From contig NZ_CP032418.1 of NCBI RefSeq assembly GCF_003595195.1, forward strand, positions 1,810,501-1,874,500: a stretch of 64,000 nt of DNA, in the 5' to 3' direction. The position numbers were made by a program, and so were the translations under genes. The DNA comes from Paenisporosarcina cavernae (GTDB taxonomy: Bacteria > Bacillota > Bacilli > Bacillales_A > Planococcaceae). The notes beneath the pieces were generated by a model. That model ran no database searches. It saw only the letters and a list, made by a program, of their open reading frames with translations, and was not told the DNA's origin. Positions 8,019 through 17,694 of this stretch are shown one piece after another. Numbering within the stretch: position 1 is the first letter of the stretch; the number at the start of each line of letters is the position of its first letter.

Positions 8019-8576
8019 TTATTCCTCCATCCACTTCGGGGCAATCTTCACCCATTTCTCAAATTTCTTCCAAACGTTTCCGATAAATTCAATCGTACTT
8101 TCATCCGTCAATTGACCATTTTCAAATTTACTTTTTGCAGCCCCGACAAGTATTTCATTGCCTGGCATCACTAAACATTGCATACCAGGAGCATTTAAAC
8201 TCAAGCGCAGATGGTTTTGTCCACGAGAAGTTCCTACCGGACCAGTAGATGCGCCCATTAGAAGAACAGGTTTTCCAGCAAGTGGTTTTTCTCTACGGGA
8301 TAACCAATCAAGTGCATTTTTAAACGCACCCGGGATAGAGTGATTATACTCCGGCATACTCATAACGACCGCATCGATATCCTGTAAGGTATCTAGCATT
8401 GCGCGTACTTCTGTTGGATAAGGTGTCTCTATGTCTTCATTAAAATACGGCAATTGGGAATAGTCGACGAAAAACATATCGATTTCTTTTCCAAAGTTCG
8501 CCTTCACAAATTCTAATAACGCTTTATTGTAAGAATCTTTTCGTAAACTTCCGCATAGTAATGCTACTTTTTGCAT
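8019..8576 (-). CDS. NADPH-dependent FMN reductase
   Basis: A 185-residue flavodoxin-like protein with the FMN phosphate loop LLCGSLRKDSYNKAL at the N-terminus and the family signature PEYNHSIPGAFKNALDWLSR in the middle. Members reduce quinones, azo dyes or chromate using NAD(P)H and bound FMN, usually as dimers or tetramers in the cytoplasm. It is the first gene of a two-gene unit with the flap exonuclease. A GGAGTGG box precedes the ATG at 8576. The physiological substrate cannot be inferred. Confidence 0.88.
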   Translation of the reverse strand: MQKVALLCGSLRKDSYNKALLEFVKANFGKEIDMFFVDYSQLPYFNEDIETPYPTEVRAMLDTLQDIDAVVMSMPEYNHSIPGAFKNALDWLSRREKPLAGKPVLLMGASTGPVGTSRGQNHLRLSLNAPGMQCLVMPGNEILVGAAKSKFENGQLTDESTIEFIGNVWKKFEKWVKIAPKWMEE

Positions 8577-8717
8577 GATTCCACTCCTCTATTTTCACTG
8601 AGTACCAACCTCTTTTATTCCAATGAAAAGCGTCTCAGCACATTTCCTTCAGTATAGCATGCTTACAAAAATAGAACTCGGGGTAAACCTTTAAAAAAGG
8701 TGAAATGAGGATGAAAG

Positions 8718-9953
8718 ATGGATATACATAATGGACTGCTTTACTGGAATTCGACATTTCCAGAGCCTGTAGAGATACCTTCAATGGAAAAAGACGCATT
8801 ATATGATGTAATAGTAGTGGGTGGAGGTATGTCCGGAAGTTTAACCGCCCTCGCTTTAGTTGAAAAAGGCTGGAAAGTAGCACTTCTTGATAAACGTATG
8901 CCCGGTAGCGGAAGCACCATGGCAAATACTGGCCTGTTGCAATACTCAAACGATATTATGCTGCATGAATTGATTGATCAAATTGACGAACGCGATGCAG
9001 TTCGGTTTTATGAACTTTGTTTTGAAGCAATGGGACAACTTCGCGGTGTGGCAAGTGAATTGCCAATAGATCCGGACTTCATCGTTCGTCCGAGTATTTG
9101 TTATGCAAGTGAGGATTCTCATGTCGAAAAATTACAGCGTGAATATGAGACCTTAAAAAAATTCGGATTCCCTTGCGATTATTGGAATGAAGAGCAGGTA
9201 ACCGAAAAACTGGGATTCTCAAAACCTGCAGCGCTTGTTACATATGAGGATGCAGAAGTAAATCCGTATAAATTCGTCCAAGGTATCGTCAAGCACTTAA
9301 TCGACAAAGGTGTGTCCATTTTCCCTTATACAGATGTCCGAGACGTGCATGAAGAAAATTCGTTATTACATGTAAAAACATCAGCAGGAGAATTTGTTAC
9401 CGAGAAAATAGTGTGGACAACCGGCTATGAAACATTACCAGTTGGACATCGAATTGGTGCAGATATCAATCGTTCCTATGCAATGGTCACGAATGTGATT
9501 AATCAAGGAGTCAAAACATCTGGCAACAAAGACATTTGGCATGAAGGTACGCTCATATGGGAAACAGCAAGGCCCTATTTATACATTCGTCAAACGGCTG
9601 AAGGACGCATCTTGATTGGTGGATTAGACGAAGATAAAGCAGAAGCACCAGCTTCAGAAAAAGTGATTGCAGAACACGCGGAAAAATTACGGATAGAATT
9701 AAAGAAATTATTTCCTCAAATTGATACTGTTGTCGAATTCGCTTATGGTGCCACGTTCGGGGAGTCTATTGATAACTTGCCTTTTATCGGCAAGCATCCG
9801 ACAAAAGAAGGACATTATTATTTGCTTGGGTACGGTGGAAATGGAACCGTCTACAGTATGTTAGGATCTAAAATGATCGCAGAGTTAATGGAAAACGGCT
9901 TTCATCCAGATGCAGATCTTGTACAGCTCGAACGAAAATACGGCATCAAATAA
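8718..9953 (+). CDS. FAD-dependent oxidoreductase of the D-amino acid oxidase family
   Basis: The 411-residue protein starts with a short leader and then the dinucleotide-binding motif DVIVVGGGMSGSLTALALVEKGW (about residues 28-50), followed by the glycine/D-amino acid oxidase (DAO) fold; the C-terminal FAD loop is LPFIGKHPTKEGHYYLLGYGGNG. A GAGG box lies a few bases before the ATG. It is transcribed alone; a periodic repeat element and then a terminator follow. Related proteins oxidise secondary or D-amino acids, but the substrate of this one is not evident. Confidence 0.83.
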   Translation: MDIHNGLLYWNSTFPEPVEIPSMEKDALYDVIVVGGGMSGSLTALALVEKGWKVALLDKRMPGSGSTMANTGLLQYSNDIMLHELIDQIDERDAVRFYELCFEAMGQLRGVASELPIDPDFIVRPSICYASEDSHVEKLQREYETLKKFGFPCDYWNEEQVTEKLGFSKPAALVTYEDAEVNPYKFVQGIVKHLIDKGVSIFPYTDVRDVHEENSLLHVKTSAGEFVTEKIVWTTGYETLPVGHRIGADINRSYAMVTNVINQGVKTSGNKDIWHEGTLIWETARPYLYIRQTAEGRILIGGLDEDKAEAPASEKVIAEHAEKLRIELKKLFPQIDTVVEFAYGATFGESIDNLPFIGKHPTKEGHYYLLGYGGNGTVYSMLGSKMIAELMENGFHPDADLVQLERKYGIK

Positions 9954-9966
9954 TCGGAACGTTTAC

Positions 9967-10079
9967 CGCTCATAAACTGCGGTTGAACGCTCAAAAATCA
10001 GCATAAGCGATGTTATTATCGCATTAAACGATTATTACTAAATTGTAAGAGTTCATAAATTAGTCAAAACCGCTCATAA
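9967..10079. repeat. Six-word array with 20-21 bp period (CGCTCATAA type)
   Basis: Words beginning at 9967, 9988, 10008, 10029, 10050 and 10071 match CGCTCATAA to varying degrees (exact at the first and last; CGCTCAAAA, CGATTATTA and AGTTCATAA between; the one at 10008 is poor). The steps are 21, 20, 21, 21 and 21 bases. The bases between words are not conserved. It lies directly after the FAD oxidoreductase stop. The same spacing occurs in the element at 56819-56931. Confidence 0.75.
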
Positions 10080-10148
10080 AGAGCTTTGCAAGCTATTTCT
10101 CTGTCATTTATACCATTTTTCTATTACATGTCCAACCTTACATTCGGT

Positions 10149-10170
10149 AGACTTTCTCCTGCGAAAGTCT
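10149..10170 (+). terminator. Hairpin after FAD oxidoreductase, possible terminator
   Basis: AGACTTTC and GAAAGTCT form a perfect 8-bp stem around TCCTGC, followed by TTCTAATT, a weak T tract. It may end the oxidoreductase transcript, although the better terminator is the next one. Confidence 0.4.
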
Positions 10171-10194
10171 TTCTAATTGAAACAGCACACATGA

Positions 10195-10227
10195 AAAAAG
10201 AGCTGCCCAAAAAAGAGCAGCTCCTTT
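10195..10227 (-). terminator. Terminator of hutH, usable from both sides
   Basis: GAGCTGC (10200-10206) pairs with GCAGCTC (10217-10223). Read on the minus strand the stem is followed by TTTTTT, and on the plus strand by CTTTTCC, so it serves hutH best and may also stop plus-strand transcripts. Confidence 0.85.
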
Positions 10228-10233
10228 TCCTCT

Positions 10234-11730
10234 TTATTTCGATTTTCCAGTGTCTTCGTATAAATGATCGGCGATTCGTTCCACGTCATGATGGAAAATG
10301 CGATCTTCCACAACGGATGGACAAACTTTTCGTAGCTCATCCCATTTCGCGCGTAGCTTCGGAGCCATTTTTTCTACACCACGATATTCCGTGCCTTGAA
10401 GTGCGCATAATGTTTCAATAGCAAGCACTCGACGTGCATTCTGAATAATCTGTGCTGCGTGTCGAGAACCGATTGTCCCCATGCTCACGTGATCTTCTTG
10501 ATTCGCAGAAGATGGAATCGAGTCCACAGACGCTGGGTGCGCAAGTGTTTTATTCTCGGACACAAGACTCGCCGCTGCATATTGTAAAATCATTGCACCT
10601 GACTGTAAGCCGGGTTCTGGACTTAAAAATGCCGGCAATCCATCATTTAATTGCGGATTCACCAGACGTTCAATACGTCGCTCCGAGACATTCGCAAGCT
10701 CTGCTACGCCAAGTTTTAAGAAGTCCATTGCAAAAGCGATTGGTTGTCCGTGGAAATTCCCACCAGACACGACCACTTCCCCATCTTCAAAAATCAATGG
10801 ATTATCGGTTGCTGCATTCATTTCAATTTCTAATTTTTCTTTCACATAATTCAATACTTGCCAGCTTGCGCCGTGAATTTGTGGGATGCATCGCAGAGAA
10901 TACGCATCCTGAACGCGGTGTTCTCCTTGCGCGGAAATTAGTTGACTTCCGTCCATCCACTCTAGCATTCGACTCGCCACAGCGATTTGTTCTTGATACC
11001 CACGTGCAATGTGGATTTCTTCTCGGAAAGCATCTCGTATTCCACGGAGCGATTCCATGGTCATTGCCGCGATCCATTCACTTTGATAGGCTAGTGTTTC
11101 CGCTTCTAAGTAATTCACCACACCTTGCGCAGTCATTGCTTGCGTTCCGTTTATTAACGCCAAACCTTCCTTCGCTTCCAGCACAATATTGTCCATCCCG
11201 CGATCTTTCCACACGTTCGAAGCATCGATTTTCTGCCCTTCATTCCAAATAGCGCCTTCCCCTAATAACACTAAAGCTAAGTGAGATAACGGCGCCAAAT
11301 CTCCAGAAGCTCCAAGCGAACCTTGACTTGGAATCACTGGATGAATGTGATGGTTCGCCATAAACGCTAAGCGCTCCACAACCTCCACTCGAATCCCCGA
11401 GAACCCTTTCAATAGGGCATTTAAGCGAAGCACCACAATCGCACGAGACACCATTTCTGGAAATGCATCACCGATTCCACACGCATGCGAACGGATTAAA
11501 TGGAGTTGCAGTGCACGAACGTCCTTCTCGTCAATGCTCACATCGCTGAACTTCCCGAACCCAGTGTTAATCCCATAAATCGTTTCTTTATTCGCGACGA
11601 TGCGATCAACCGAATCACGGCTCTTTTGCACCCGTTTTAGTGCTTCTGTATCTAACTGAATTTCTTCTTGTTGAAATAAAATACGACGCATTTCTTCCAG
11701 CGTCAATGTCGAACCTGTTAATGTAATCAT
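10234..11730 (-). CDS. hutH: Histidine ammonia-lyase (histidase)
   Basis: Full-length (498 residues) member of the aromatic amino acid lyase family. The MIO prosthetic group forms from A141-S142-G143 in [14 protein letters not shown], and the catalytic Tyr is Y53 in IYGINTGFG; the MATDNP-like motif appears as [10 protein letters not shown]. It converts histidine to urocanate and ammonia, the first step of histidine degradation. GAGGG precedes the ATG. No hutU, hutI, hutG or histidine permease gene lies next to it, unlike the usual hut operon, so the rest of the pathway must be elsewhere if present. Confidence 0.95.
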   Translation of the reverse strand: MITLTGSTLTLEEMRRILFQQEEIQLDTEALKRVQKSRDSVDRIVANKETIYGINTGFGKFSDVSIDEKDVRALQLHLIRSHACGIGDAFPEMVSRAIVVLRLNALLKGFSGIRVEVVERLAFMANHHIHPVIPSQGSLGASGDLAPLSHLALVLLGEGAIWNEGQKIDASNVWKDRGMDNIVLEAKEGLALINGTQAMTAQGVVNYLEAETLAYQSEWIAAMTMESLRGIRDAFREEIHIARGYQEQIAVASRMLEWMDGSQLISAQGEHRVQDAYSLRCIPQIHGASWQVLNYVKEKLEIEMNAATDNPLIFEDGEVVVSGGNFHGQPIAFAMDFLKLGVAELANVSERRIERLVNPQLNDGLPAFLSPEPGLQSGAMILQYAAASLVSENKTLAHPASVDSIPSSANQEDHVSMGTIGSRHAAQIIQNARRVLAIETLCALQGTEYRGVEKMAPKLRAKWDELRKVCPSVVEDRIFHHDVERIADHLYEDTGKSK

Positions 11731-11840
11731 TGAAAAACCCTCCCCATATGCCGAGTATAAAGCTCGTAAGGAAGGGATTCAATTAATTATTTCCAAATTT
11801 TAACAAGATACAGAAGTGACGTAGTAGCGTGCTAAAGTGA

Positions 11841-13145
11841 TTATTCCAATTTCAAGGGAATACGAATCGCCTTTTCCATCTCATTTGGATAGGAGATAAG
11901 CGAAATTCGTAACGGGTTTTCATAATTCGACGTGTCTAACTTAATCATCTCACGTCCATCGGATGACTCGCTGTAAGAAGTCGGAATAGCCTTCCCATTT
12001 GCATCCTCAACATTTCCTAATAAGTTCGAAGAAACGGAGTCCATATAATAGATTACTTCGATTTCTGTTGGCGTCACTTTTCCCAACGAGAGCATTCCAT
12101 CCTCCATCGGATTTTGTAACGTTTTCTTTTCCGTATCGATTGTTATGAACGCCTTGTCTTTCGGAAGTGCTTCTACTCGATTTAGCTTCAGGGAAAGTTC
12201 TTCTGATTCATTCAATATATTCGACTGCACATAATAGACTTTGTTTCCATTTTCTGCATCTGTTGAAATAATTCCATTTTTTACTGGCAAAGATTGATGG
12301 CCATTGGAATCTTCTAGACGTAAATCTAAAAATCGTAAAACTTTATAGGTATTATTTTTGTCTTCCTCTATTTCAATCGATGTAATTCCCGGGTGAACAA
12401 CCACACGTTTTACACTAAAAGACTGTCCATCTAGTTCAAATGAGGTTTTTTTGGTCGCGTATTTCGTTACATCCGCAACTTTTTCAATCTCGATAGGAAG
12501 AGTGAACGCATAATTTTTTGCATTTAACGTGACACTATAGGAAACATTTAACTCTTTCGCATCCATGTCAATTGGGTCTCGAACAATCGCAACATACGTA
12601 TCGTCTACTTTCTTTCCATTTCCATTTTCTTGAAAATTTCCCCAAGACTGTTCCGTTACTACAAACTTATCATCCACAGTAAAAAGAAATGTATCACCAC
12701 CGAGTCCTACAGAATCCGACGGTAATGCGAGATGATAATCGAGCGCAATTGTCGTTTGATCTACGATAATTCCATCTATTGTAAAAGTCATGCCATCAAC
12801 TGTTTGTGATTTATCTACTCGTTGATACGCGCTACTTTCCGAAATATTCAATTCCATTCCTTGTAACGAATCATTTTTCCATACCCACTCCAATCCTGGT
12901 ACCTTCTGAAGAAGTTGAACTGGACGTAATGTTTGATCACTTAAACTAAGCAACACTAAAAGCAATGCAACTGCGGCAATTAGTACAACACTTACTTTTC
13001 GAGACTGCTTCACGCGAATCTTCCTCTCCGCTTTTGCTCGCATATATCCTTTCATCACTGAAGAATACAGCTGATCTTCAGGAACTGATTGCTGGTCTAG
13101 TTCATCTCTCAATTTTTCCATATACACACTCTCTTTAATAGACAT
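11841..13145 (-). CDS. Membrane-bound anti-sigma factor (DUF4179-like)
   Basis: The 434-residue product has a short cytoplasmic N-terminus of about 48 residues, one transmembrane helix (VSVVLIAAVALLLVLLSL), then a large extracytoplasmic beta-rich region. This layout, and its position directly after an ECF sigma factor with an 11-bp overlap, match anti-sigma factors of the DUF4179 kind. It probably holds the sigma factor inactive at the membrane until an envelope signal is sensed. The SD lies inside a tiny hairpin next to the ATG. The signal is unknown. Confidence 0.78.
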   Translation of the reverse strand: MSIKESVYMEKLRDELDQQSVPEDQLYSSVMKGYMRAKAERKIRVKQSRKVSVVLIAAVALLLVLLSLSDQTLRPVQLLQKVPGLEWVWKNDSLQGMELNISESSAYQRVDKSQTVDGMTFTIDGIIVDQTTIALDYHLALPSDSVGLGGDTFLFTVDDKFVVTEQSWGNFQENGNGKKVDDTYVAIVRDPIDMDAKELNVSYSVTLNAKNYAFTLPIEIEKVADVTKYATKKTSFELDGQSFSVKRVVVHPGITSIEIEEDKNNTYKVLRFLDLRLEDSNGHQSLPVKNGIISTDAENGNKVYYVQSNILNESEELSLKLNRVEALPKDKAFITIDTEKKTLQNPMEDGMLSLGKVTPTEIEVIYYMDSVSSNLLGNVEDANGKAIPTSYSESSDGREMIKLDTSNYENPLRISLISYPNEMEKAIRIPLKLE

Positions 13146-13650
13146 GAGGACTCTCCTCCTTCCATCCGTGCGTTTCTCGAAGCTCTCGAACGATTCGATG
13201 CAATCGCGACTTTACCGTTCCTTCCGGTAAATTCTTCACCACCGCAATTTCTTTAATTGGCACTTCCAATATATATTTCAAATAGATCAATTCTTGATCT
13301 TTTGGTCGTAATGTTTGTAGCAATTCTTGAATTTCTAATCGATTGGATGGTGTTACATGTCGCTCATCTGATGGCAATAAAAAACGGAACCGCTTCTTTC
13401 GTTTTATCTGGTCCTGGCAATAATTTATCATTATTCGTATGAGCCATGTTTTCGCGTAACTAGGCTCTTTCACTGTATGTATTTTCTTATACGCTCGGTA
13501 CGTTACTTCTTGAATCGCTTCCACTGCATCGTGTTCATTACGCAAAAAAGCAAGTGCAGTCTTATATAAATCGACTTGATACGTTGAAAACAACGTGAGA
13601 AACGCTTCATCATCTCCGTCAATTGCACGTTTGATCTCATCTAGTTCCAT
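13135..13650 (-). CDS. ECF-type RNA polymerase sigma factor
   Basis: A 171-residue sigma-70 family protein of the extracytoplasmic function group. Region 2 is visible as LYKTALAFLRNEHDAVEAIQEVTYRAYKKI and SYAKTWLIRIMINYCQDQIK; region 4 as LRPKDQELIYLKYILEVPIKEIA and NLPEGTVKSRLHRIVRELR. An upstream in-frame Met at 13680 exists, but the ATG at 13650 is chosen since AGGTG lies about six bases before it. The gene overlaps the anti-sigma gene by 11 bp. A TGAAC-N17-GTC element upstream suggests autoregulation. Confidence 0.9.
   Translation of the reverse strand: MELDEIKRAIDGDDEAFLTLFSTYQVDLYKTALAFLRNEHDAVEAIQEVTYRAYKKIHTVKEPSYAKTWLIRIMINYCQDQIKRKKRFRFLLPSDERHVTPSNRLEIQELLQTLRPKDQELIYLKYILEVPIKEIAVVKNLPEGTVKSRLHRIVRELRETHGWKEESPHVY
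13146..13158 (-). promoter_or_regulatory. Hairpin covering the anti-sigma ribosome binding site
   Basis: Read on the minus strand, GAGGA-GAG-TCCTC forms a 5-bp stem directly before the ATG of the anti-sigma gene, and its left arm includes the ribosome binding site. Since the upstream sigma gene overlaps this point, translating ribosomes would open it, linking synthesis of the two proteins. This is inferred. Confidence 0.4.
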
Positions 13651-13680
13651 TTTTTCACCTCGCACTCTTTCATTTAACAT

Positions 13681-13707
13681 TAGACTAGTTAATCGAGATA
13701 TAGTTCA
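13681..13707 (-). promoter_or_regulatory. Candidate autoregulatory ECF promoter
   Basis: On the minus strand TGAAC (13707-13703) is followed after 17 bases by GTCTA (13685-13681), resembling the AAC/CGTC pattern of ECF promoters. It lies 31 bases upstream of the sigma factor start codon. The -10 lacks the leading C, so this is tentative. Confidence 0.35.
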
Positions 13708-13762
13708 TTTAAATCGAAAAATTTTTTCAACTTATGTAAACTGTTAAAAAGGGGGTTTTTAA

Positions 13763-14242
13763 ATGGACGGTATTAAAATGTGGAATTATCACAAATGGGC
13801 AACCCAAAAATTATTGCAACATGTTAAAAACACTGCACCAGATACATTCACGAAAGAAGCAAAAAGCTCTTTCCCGACGATGAAGGCAACTTACGCTCAT
13901 GTCATCGGTGTGGAATATTTGTGGTTTTTGCGAATGAAAGGCGAATTTTCTCCAACATGGAAACACTTCGAATTTGAAGACATCGAGGAGATACAAGAAT
14001 TATTTACAGAACTTCATGAGGAAATGGAAGACTACTTTTATTCGCTTGAAAAAGAAGATTGGCACAAGGTTCTCACATTCCAAAACGTCAAAGGTGCAAC
14101 ATTTGAAACGGAACTTGAAGATATGCTCTTTACGTTCATCAACCATGCATCCTATCATCGGGGACAAATTACCACATTCCTTCGAACATTTGGCTACGAA
14201 GGAATTCCGATCGACTATATTTACTTTACAAGAGATCAATAA
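13763..14242 (+). CDS. DinB family protein
   Basis: A 159-residue four-helix DinB/YfiT-type protein. The three metal-binding histidines are in place: H46 in ATYAHVIGVEYLW and H128 and H132 in FINHASYHRGQI. Many Bacillus members are bacillithiol-dependent transferases, but others have no known substrate. A GGGGG box lies before the ATG. The VOC-family gene follows 25 bases later on the same strand and ends in a shared terminator, so the two form a small operon. Confidence 0.85.
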   Translation: MDGIKMWNYHKWATQKLLQHVKNTAPDTFTKEAKSSFPTMKATYAHVIGVEYLWFLRMKGEFSPTWKHFEFEDIEEIQELFTELHEEMEDYFYSLEKEDWHKVLTFQNVKGATFETELEDMLFTFINHASYHRGQITTFLRTFGYEGIPIDYIYFTRDQ

Positions 14243-14267
14243 GACAATTGCTGTTAGGAGTAGTGCA

Positions 14268-14621
14268 ATGGAATTTGGCTATGTGATGGTCTTCGTGACC
14301 GACGTACAACAAGCAAAACAGTTTTACCAAGATATACTGGAACTTCCGCTTATTCATGAGGAACCTAATCGACTCGTTTTCTCCATGGGTCCTCAAAAAC
14401 TTGTTCTATTTCAAGCAGATAAGAAAACGGAAACCGGCGATTACTCCAATGAAGCGAGAACGGTACTTGTATTTCATGTAGGTGATGTACACAATACATT
14501 CGCGAAACTTCAGGAAAAAGGCGTGCAATTTTTACATACCAAACCGACGGAAGCGCGTTATGCCGCTTTTACAGATCCATTTGGGAATGTGCATGAAATC
14601 GCAGAAAAAAGCAACGAGTGA
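14268..14621 (+). CDS. VOC superfamily (glyoxalase/dioxygenase-like) protein
   Basis: A 117-residue vicinal oxygen chelate protein with two beta-alpha-beta modules: GYVMVFVTDVQQAKQFYQDI at the N-terminus and AAFTDPFGNVHEIAEK near the C-terminus, the latter holding the conserved metal-ligand Glu region. The ATG at 14268 has AGGAG eight bases upstream; a longer frame in the same register runs back through the DinB gene and is not used. Function could be glyoxalase, fosfomycin/bleomycin resistance or other; the sequence does not decide. Confidence 0.85.
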   Translation: MEFGYVMVFVTDVQQAKQFYQDILELPLIHEEPNRLVFSMGPQKLVLFQADKKTETGDYSNEARTVLVFHVGDVHNTFAKLQEKGVQFLHTKPTEARYAAFTDPFGNVHEIAEKSNE

Positions 14622-14644
14622 GCGAATCATCTCGTTGCTTTTTA
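14609..14644. terminator. Bidirectional terminator between VOC gene and copA
   Basis: AAGCAACGAG (14609-14618) pairs perfectly with CTCGTTGCTT (14631-14640). T tracts follow on both strands, so it can end both the DinB-VOC transcript and copA. The VOC stop codon lies in the loop. Confidence 0.9.
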
Positions 14645-17053
14645 TTATGCTTTCAATTTTATTCGCTGTAACCGAAGTGCATTCAACACGACAGAAACGG
14701 AACTCAATGCCATTGCTCCACCTGCTAACCATGGTGCAAGCAGTCCGAGCGCCGCAATAGGAATTCCAAGTGTATTGTAAGCGAGAGCCCAGAACAAGTT
14801 TTGTTTGATGTTTCGAATCGTCGCTTTACTCATGTAAATTGCATCCGCAATACTTCGTAGATCACCATGTATCAACGTAATGTCTGCTGCTTCCATCGCA
14901 ATATCGGTCCCTGTACCAATTGCCATCCCGATATCCGCCGTCGCAAGTGCTGGCGCATCGTTAATACCGTCTCCAACCATTGCCACTTTCTTGCCTTGCG
15001 ACTGTAGTTTTTCCACTTCTGCCGCTTTTCCTTCAGGTAAAACTTCTGCAAGTACAAGATCAATCCCTACTTCTTTCGCAATCGCTTGTGCAGTTCGTTC
15101 GTTATCGCCAGTCATCATCCACACATCGATTCCCATTTCTCGTAGTTTTCGAATCGCTTCTTTGGACGTTTCTTTTACCGTATCTGCAACGGCAATCAGT
15201 CCGGCATACGTGCCATCAAACGCCACAAGCATAACCGTTTTACCGTCTGATTCTAATGTTTCTTTTTCTGTGAATGAAAGACTGACACCTAGTTCGGTCA
15301 TCCATTTTTCGGTGCCAATTACTACCTCCACACCGTCAACTTTCCCTTGTACGCCTCGACCAGTGACAGAGGTAAACTCTTCCACTTCTTTCAATGCAAT
15401 GCCTTTTTCTCGTACACCTTCGACAATCGCTTCCGCTAAAGGATGTTCTGACTGCTTCTCAACAGAAGCGACGATTGATAGAAAATCTTCTTCACTCACA
15501 CTAGACACAGGTTGAACAGTTGTAAGAACTGGTTTTCCATTCGTCACTGTTCCAGTTTTATCGACGATAATTGTATCCACTGCTTGCGTTTGTTCTAAAT
15601 GCTCGCCGCCTTTGAATAAAATGCCATACTCCGCTGCTCTCCCTGAGCCCGCCATAATCGATGTCGGTGTTGCTAAACCAAGCGCACATGGACAGGCTAT
15701 CACAAGAACCGCGATAAATTTCTCGAGCGAATTCGCGAAATCACCAGGAGTGACAAGCGTAAACCAAATGATAAACGTTAGTACCGCAAGTCCTACAACA
15801 ATCGGCACGAAAATTCCGGAAATTTTATCCGCCATCCGTTGAATCGGCGCTTTGGTGCCTTGTGCGTTTTCTACTACTTTTATGATTTGTGCAAGTGCTG
15901 TATCTTTACCAACACCCGTTGCTTTCATTTCCAAATAACCATTTCGATTGAGCGTTGCACCAATGACTGTGTCTCCGATCGTCTTATCAATCGGAATACT
16001 TTCCCCCGTCAGCATCGATTCATCGACTGCAGAGGCACCTTTTGTAATGACACCATCCACGGGAACCTTTTCACCAGGTTTGATTGCCACAATGTCACCG
16101 ACCAGAACTTCTTGCAGTGGAATCGTTTGTTCTTGGTTATCACGAATGACTGTCGCTGTAGTTGCTTGCAAACCCATTAATTTTTTAATTGCCTCGGAGG
16201 AACGACCTTTCGCTTTCGCTTCTAGCAATTTCCCTAAAATGATCAGCGTGATTAAAATCGCACTCGTTTCAAAATACAAGGCAGGTGTGTGCATTGCACC
16301 AATGGAGTCAATTGCTAAGTAAACACTATAAAAATAAGCAGCCGAGGTCCCTAGGGCAACGAGTACGTCCATATTCGCACTTTTGTTTTTCAACGCTTTA
16401 TAGGCACCAACATAAAACTGCTTCCCAATCCAAAATTGAACCGGCGTTGCCAGTGCGAATTGGAACCAAGGATTCATGAAAATATCTGGTAGTGGGATAA
16501 ACGACGTGAACTCAAAATGCGTCACCATCGCGAGTAATAATGGGAATGAAAAAATCGCAGCAATTATAAATTTTCGTTTTTGCTCACGAATTGCTTCGAC
16601 TCGATGATCGACTGATTCACCGTCTTCCCGTTTAATGGTTGCCCCGTATCCGACATCTTCAATTTTTCGCACTATATCTTGATCGGACATTGCACTTGGG
16701 TAGTATTCAACCAACGCTTTTTCGAGTGCTAAATTTACTGTCGCTTTTGCTACACCTGGTTGTTTGTTTAACGTTTTCTCAATTCGTGTCGCACACGTGG
16801 CACACGTCATACCTGTAATATCCATTTCCAACTTATCGAGTTTTGTATCATATCCTAAATCTTGAATCTTTGCTTGAAAGTCAAACGGATTTACTTTTTC
16901 TGCGTCAAATTGGATGGTCGCACGCTCTAACGCTAAATTAACATTGGCAGATTCAACACCATCCATTTTTGCCAAGCCCTTTTCAATTCGATTGGCACAA
17001 GCAGAACATGTCATCCCAATTACATCTAACGTTACTTCTGATTCTTTTGTCAT
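14645..17053 (-). CDS. copA: Copper-exporting P1B-type ATPase
   Basis: An 802-residue P-type ATPase with two N-terminal heavy-metal domains (C16-S-A-C19 and C84-A-T-C87), eight predicted membrane helices, the copper-specific CPC motif in [14 protein letters not shown], the phosphorylation site DKTGTVTNG, the HP motif in SEHPLAEA and the hinge [10 protein letters not shown]. It exports Cu(I) at the cost of ATP. It lies just after csoR, and the gap contains a copper-operator-like palindrome. The gene for the chaperone CopZ, often found in this unit, is not present between them. Confidence 0.95.
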   Translation of the reverse strand: MTKESEVTLDVIGMTCSACANRIEKGLAKMDGVESANVNLALERATIQFDAEKVNPFDFQAKIQDLGYDTKLDKLEMDITGMTCATCATRIEKTLNKQPGVAKATVNLALEKALVEYYPSAMSDQDIVRKIEDVGYGATIKREDGESVDHRVEAIREQKRKFIIAAIFSFPLLLAMVTHFEFTSFIPLPDIFMNPWFQFALATPVQFWIGKQFYVGAYKALKNKSANMDVLVALGTSAAYFYSVYLAIDSIGAMHTPALYFETSAILITLIILGKLLEAKAKGRSSEAIKKLMGLQATTATVIRDNQEQTIPLQEVLVGDIVAIKPGEKVPVDGVITKGASAVDESMLTGESIPIDKTIGDTVIGATLNRNGYLEMKATGVGKDTALAQIIKVVENAQGTKAPIQRMADKISGIFVPIVVGLAVLTFIIWFTLVTPGDFANSLEKFIAVLVIACPCALGLATPTSIMAGSGRAAEYGILFKGGEHLEQTQAVDTIIVDKTGTVTNGKPVLTTVQPVSSVSEEDFLSIVASVEKQSEHPLAEAIVEGVREKGIALKEVEEFTSVTGRGVQGKVDGVEVVIGTEKWMTELGVSLSFTEKETLESDGKTVMLVAFDGTYAGLIAVADTVKETSKEAIRKLREMGIDVWMMTGDNERTAQAIAKEVGIDLVLAEVLPEGKAAEVEKLQSQGKKVAMVGDGINDAPALATADIGMAIGTGTDIAMEAADITLIHGDLRSIADAIYMSKATIRNIKQNLFWALAYNTLGIPIAALGLLAPWLAGGAMALSSVSVVLNALRLQRIKLKA

Positions 17054-17067
17054 CGTTTTACCTCCAA

Positions 17068-17085
17068 TACCTATATGGGGTATAT
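17068..17085. promoter_or_regulatory. CsoR operator before copA
   Basis: The sequence AATACCTATATGGGGTATA matches the copper-repressor operator form TACC(C)-AT-rich-GGGGTA, with one mismatch in the left arm. It is 15 bases upstream of the copA start and probably overlaps its promoter. Confidence 0.7.
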
Positions 17086-17127
17086 TTTATTCCAAGAAAT
17101 TCTCCGTTTGCACATGCAACACGGAGA

Positions 17128-17463
17128 TTATTTTTTCATTAGCTTTTGTATCGTAATCAGTACTTCATCTAAAACTTCTTCATCGCCTTGTTTAATACGG
17201 TCCACAACACACGATTTTAAATGTCCATCCAGTAAAATCTTTGCCACACTATTTAGCGCAGACTGCGTTGCAGAAATTTGGGTAATGACATCATCACAAT
17301 ACGTATCCCGTTCGATTAGACCTTTAATTCCGCGAATCTGACCCTCAATACGATTCAATCTCGTCACCAAATTCTTCTTCGTTTCATGTGAATGGTGACT
17401 CGTTCTAACTCCATCATTCGGTAATTCCACCGTAATTAACTCTTCCACCTGTTCTTTCGCCAT
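17128..17463 (-). CDS. csoR: Copper-sensing repressor CsoR
   Basis: A 111-residue CsoR/RcnR family regulator. The Cu(I) ligands C56, H81 and C85 are present (TYCDDVI and DGHLKSCVV), as are the N-terminal basic helix TRLNRIEGQIRGIKGL that contacts DNA. Apo-CsoR represses copper export genes and releases DNA when copper binds. ATG at 17463 is chosen because GAGGTG lies six bases upstream; the frame could extend to 17502 without a ribosome site. Its own promoter region contains a near-perfect operator, so it is likely autoregulated. Confidence 0.93.
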   Translation of the reverse strand: MAKEQVEELITVELPNDGVRTSHHSHETKKNLVTRLNRIEGQIRGIKGLIERDTYCDDVITQISATQSALNSVAKILLDGHLKSCVVDRIKQGDEEVLDEVLITIQKLMKK

Positions 17464-17509
17464 CTTTTTCACCTCGACTATCCTACTTTTCTTCTTGTAC
17501 ATAAAAATA

Positions 17510-17530
17510 ACATACCCATATGGGGTATGT
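17510..17530. promoter_or_regulatory. CsoR operator before csoR
   Basis: ACATACCCATATGGGGTATGT-like sequence with TACCC and GGGGTA half sites, almost perfectly symmetric, 47 bases upstream of the csoR start. It is the stronger of the two copper operators. Confidence 0.8.
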
Positions 17531-17694
17531 AAAATTTTATGTTATTAAAATAATGGGAAAAGTATTTATTGTATTCCTGAGCAGGGTATAAGTGTGAATA
17601 GCAACCGATAACCTGAGTTTACTTTATTAAATTTCTATTTACTTTAAGTCTAAATTAAACTTGATTCCATATCTTTTTCCTTGCCTAATATGTT

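Noticed and set aside
13974-14267. N-terminal extension of the VOC protein back into the DinB gene
   Set aside because: This part overlaps DinB in another frame; the ATG at 14268 has a proper ribosome site and gives a normal VOC length.
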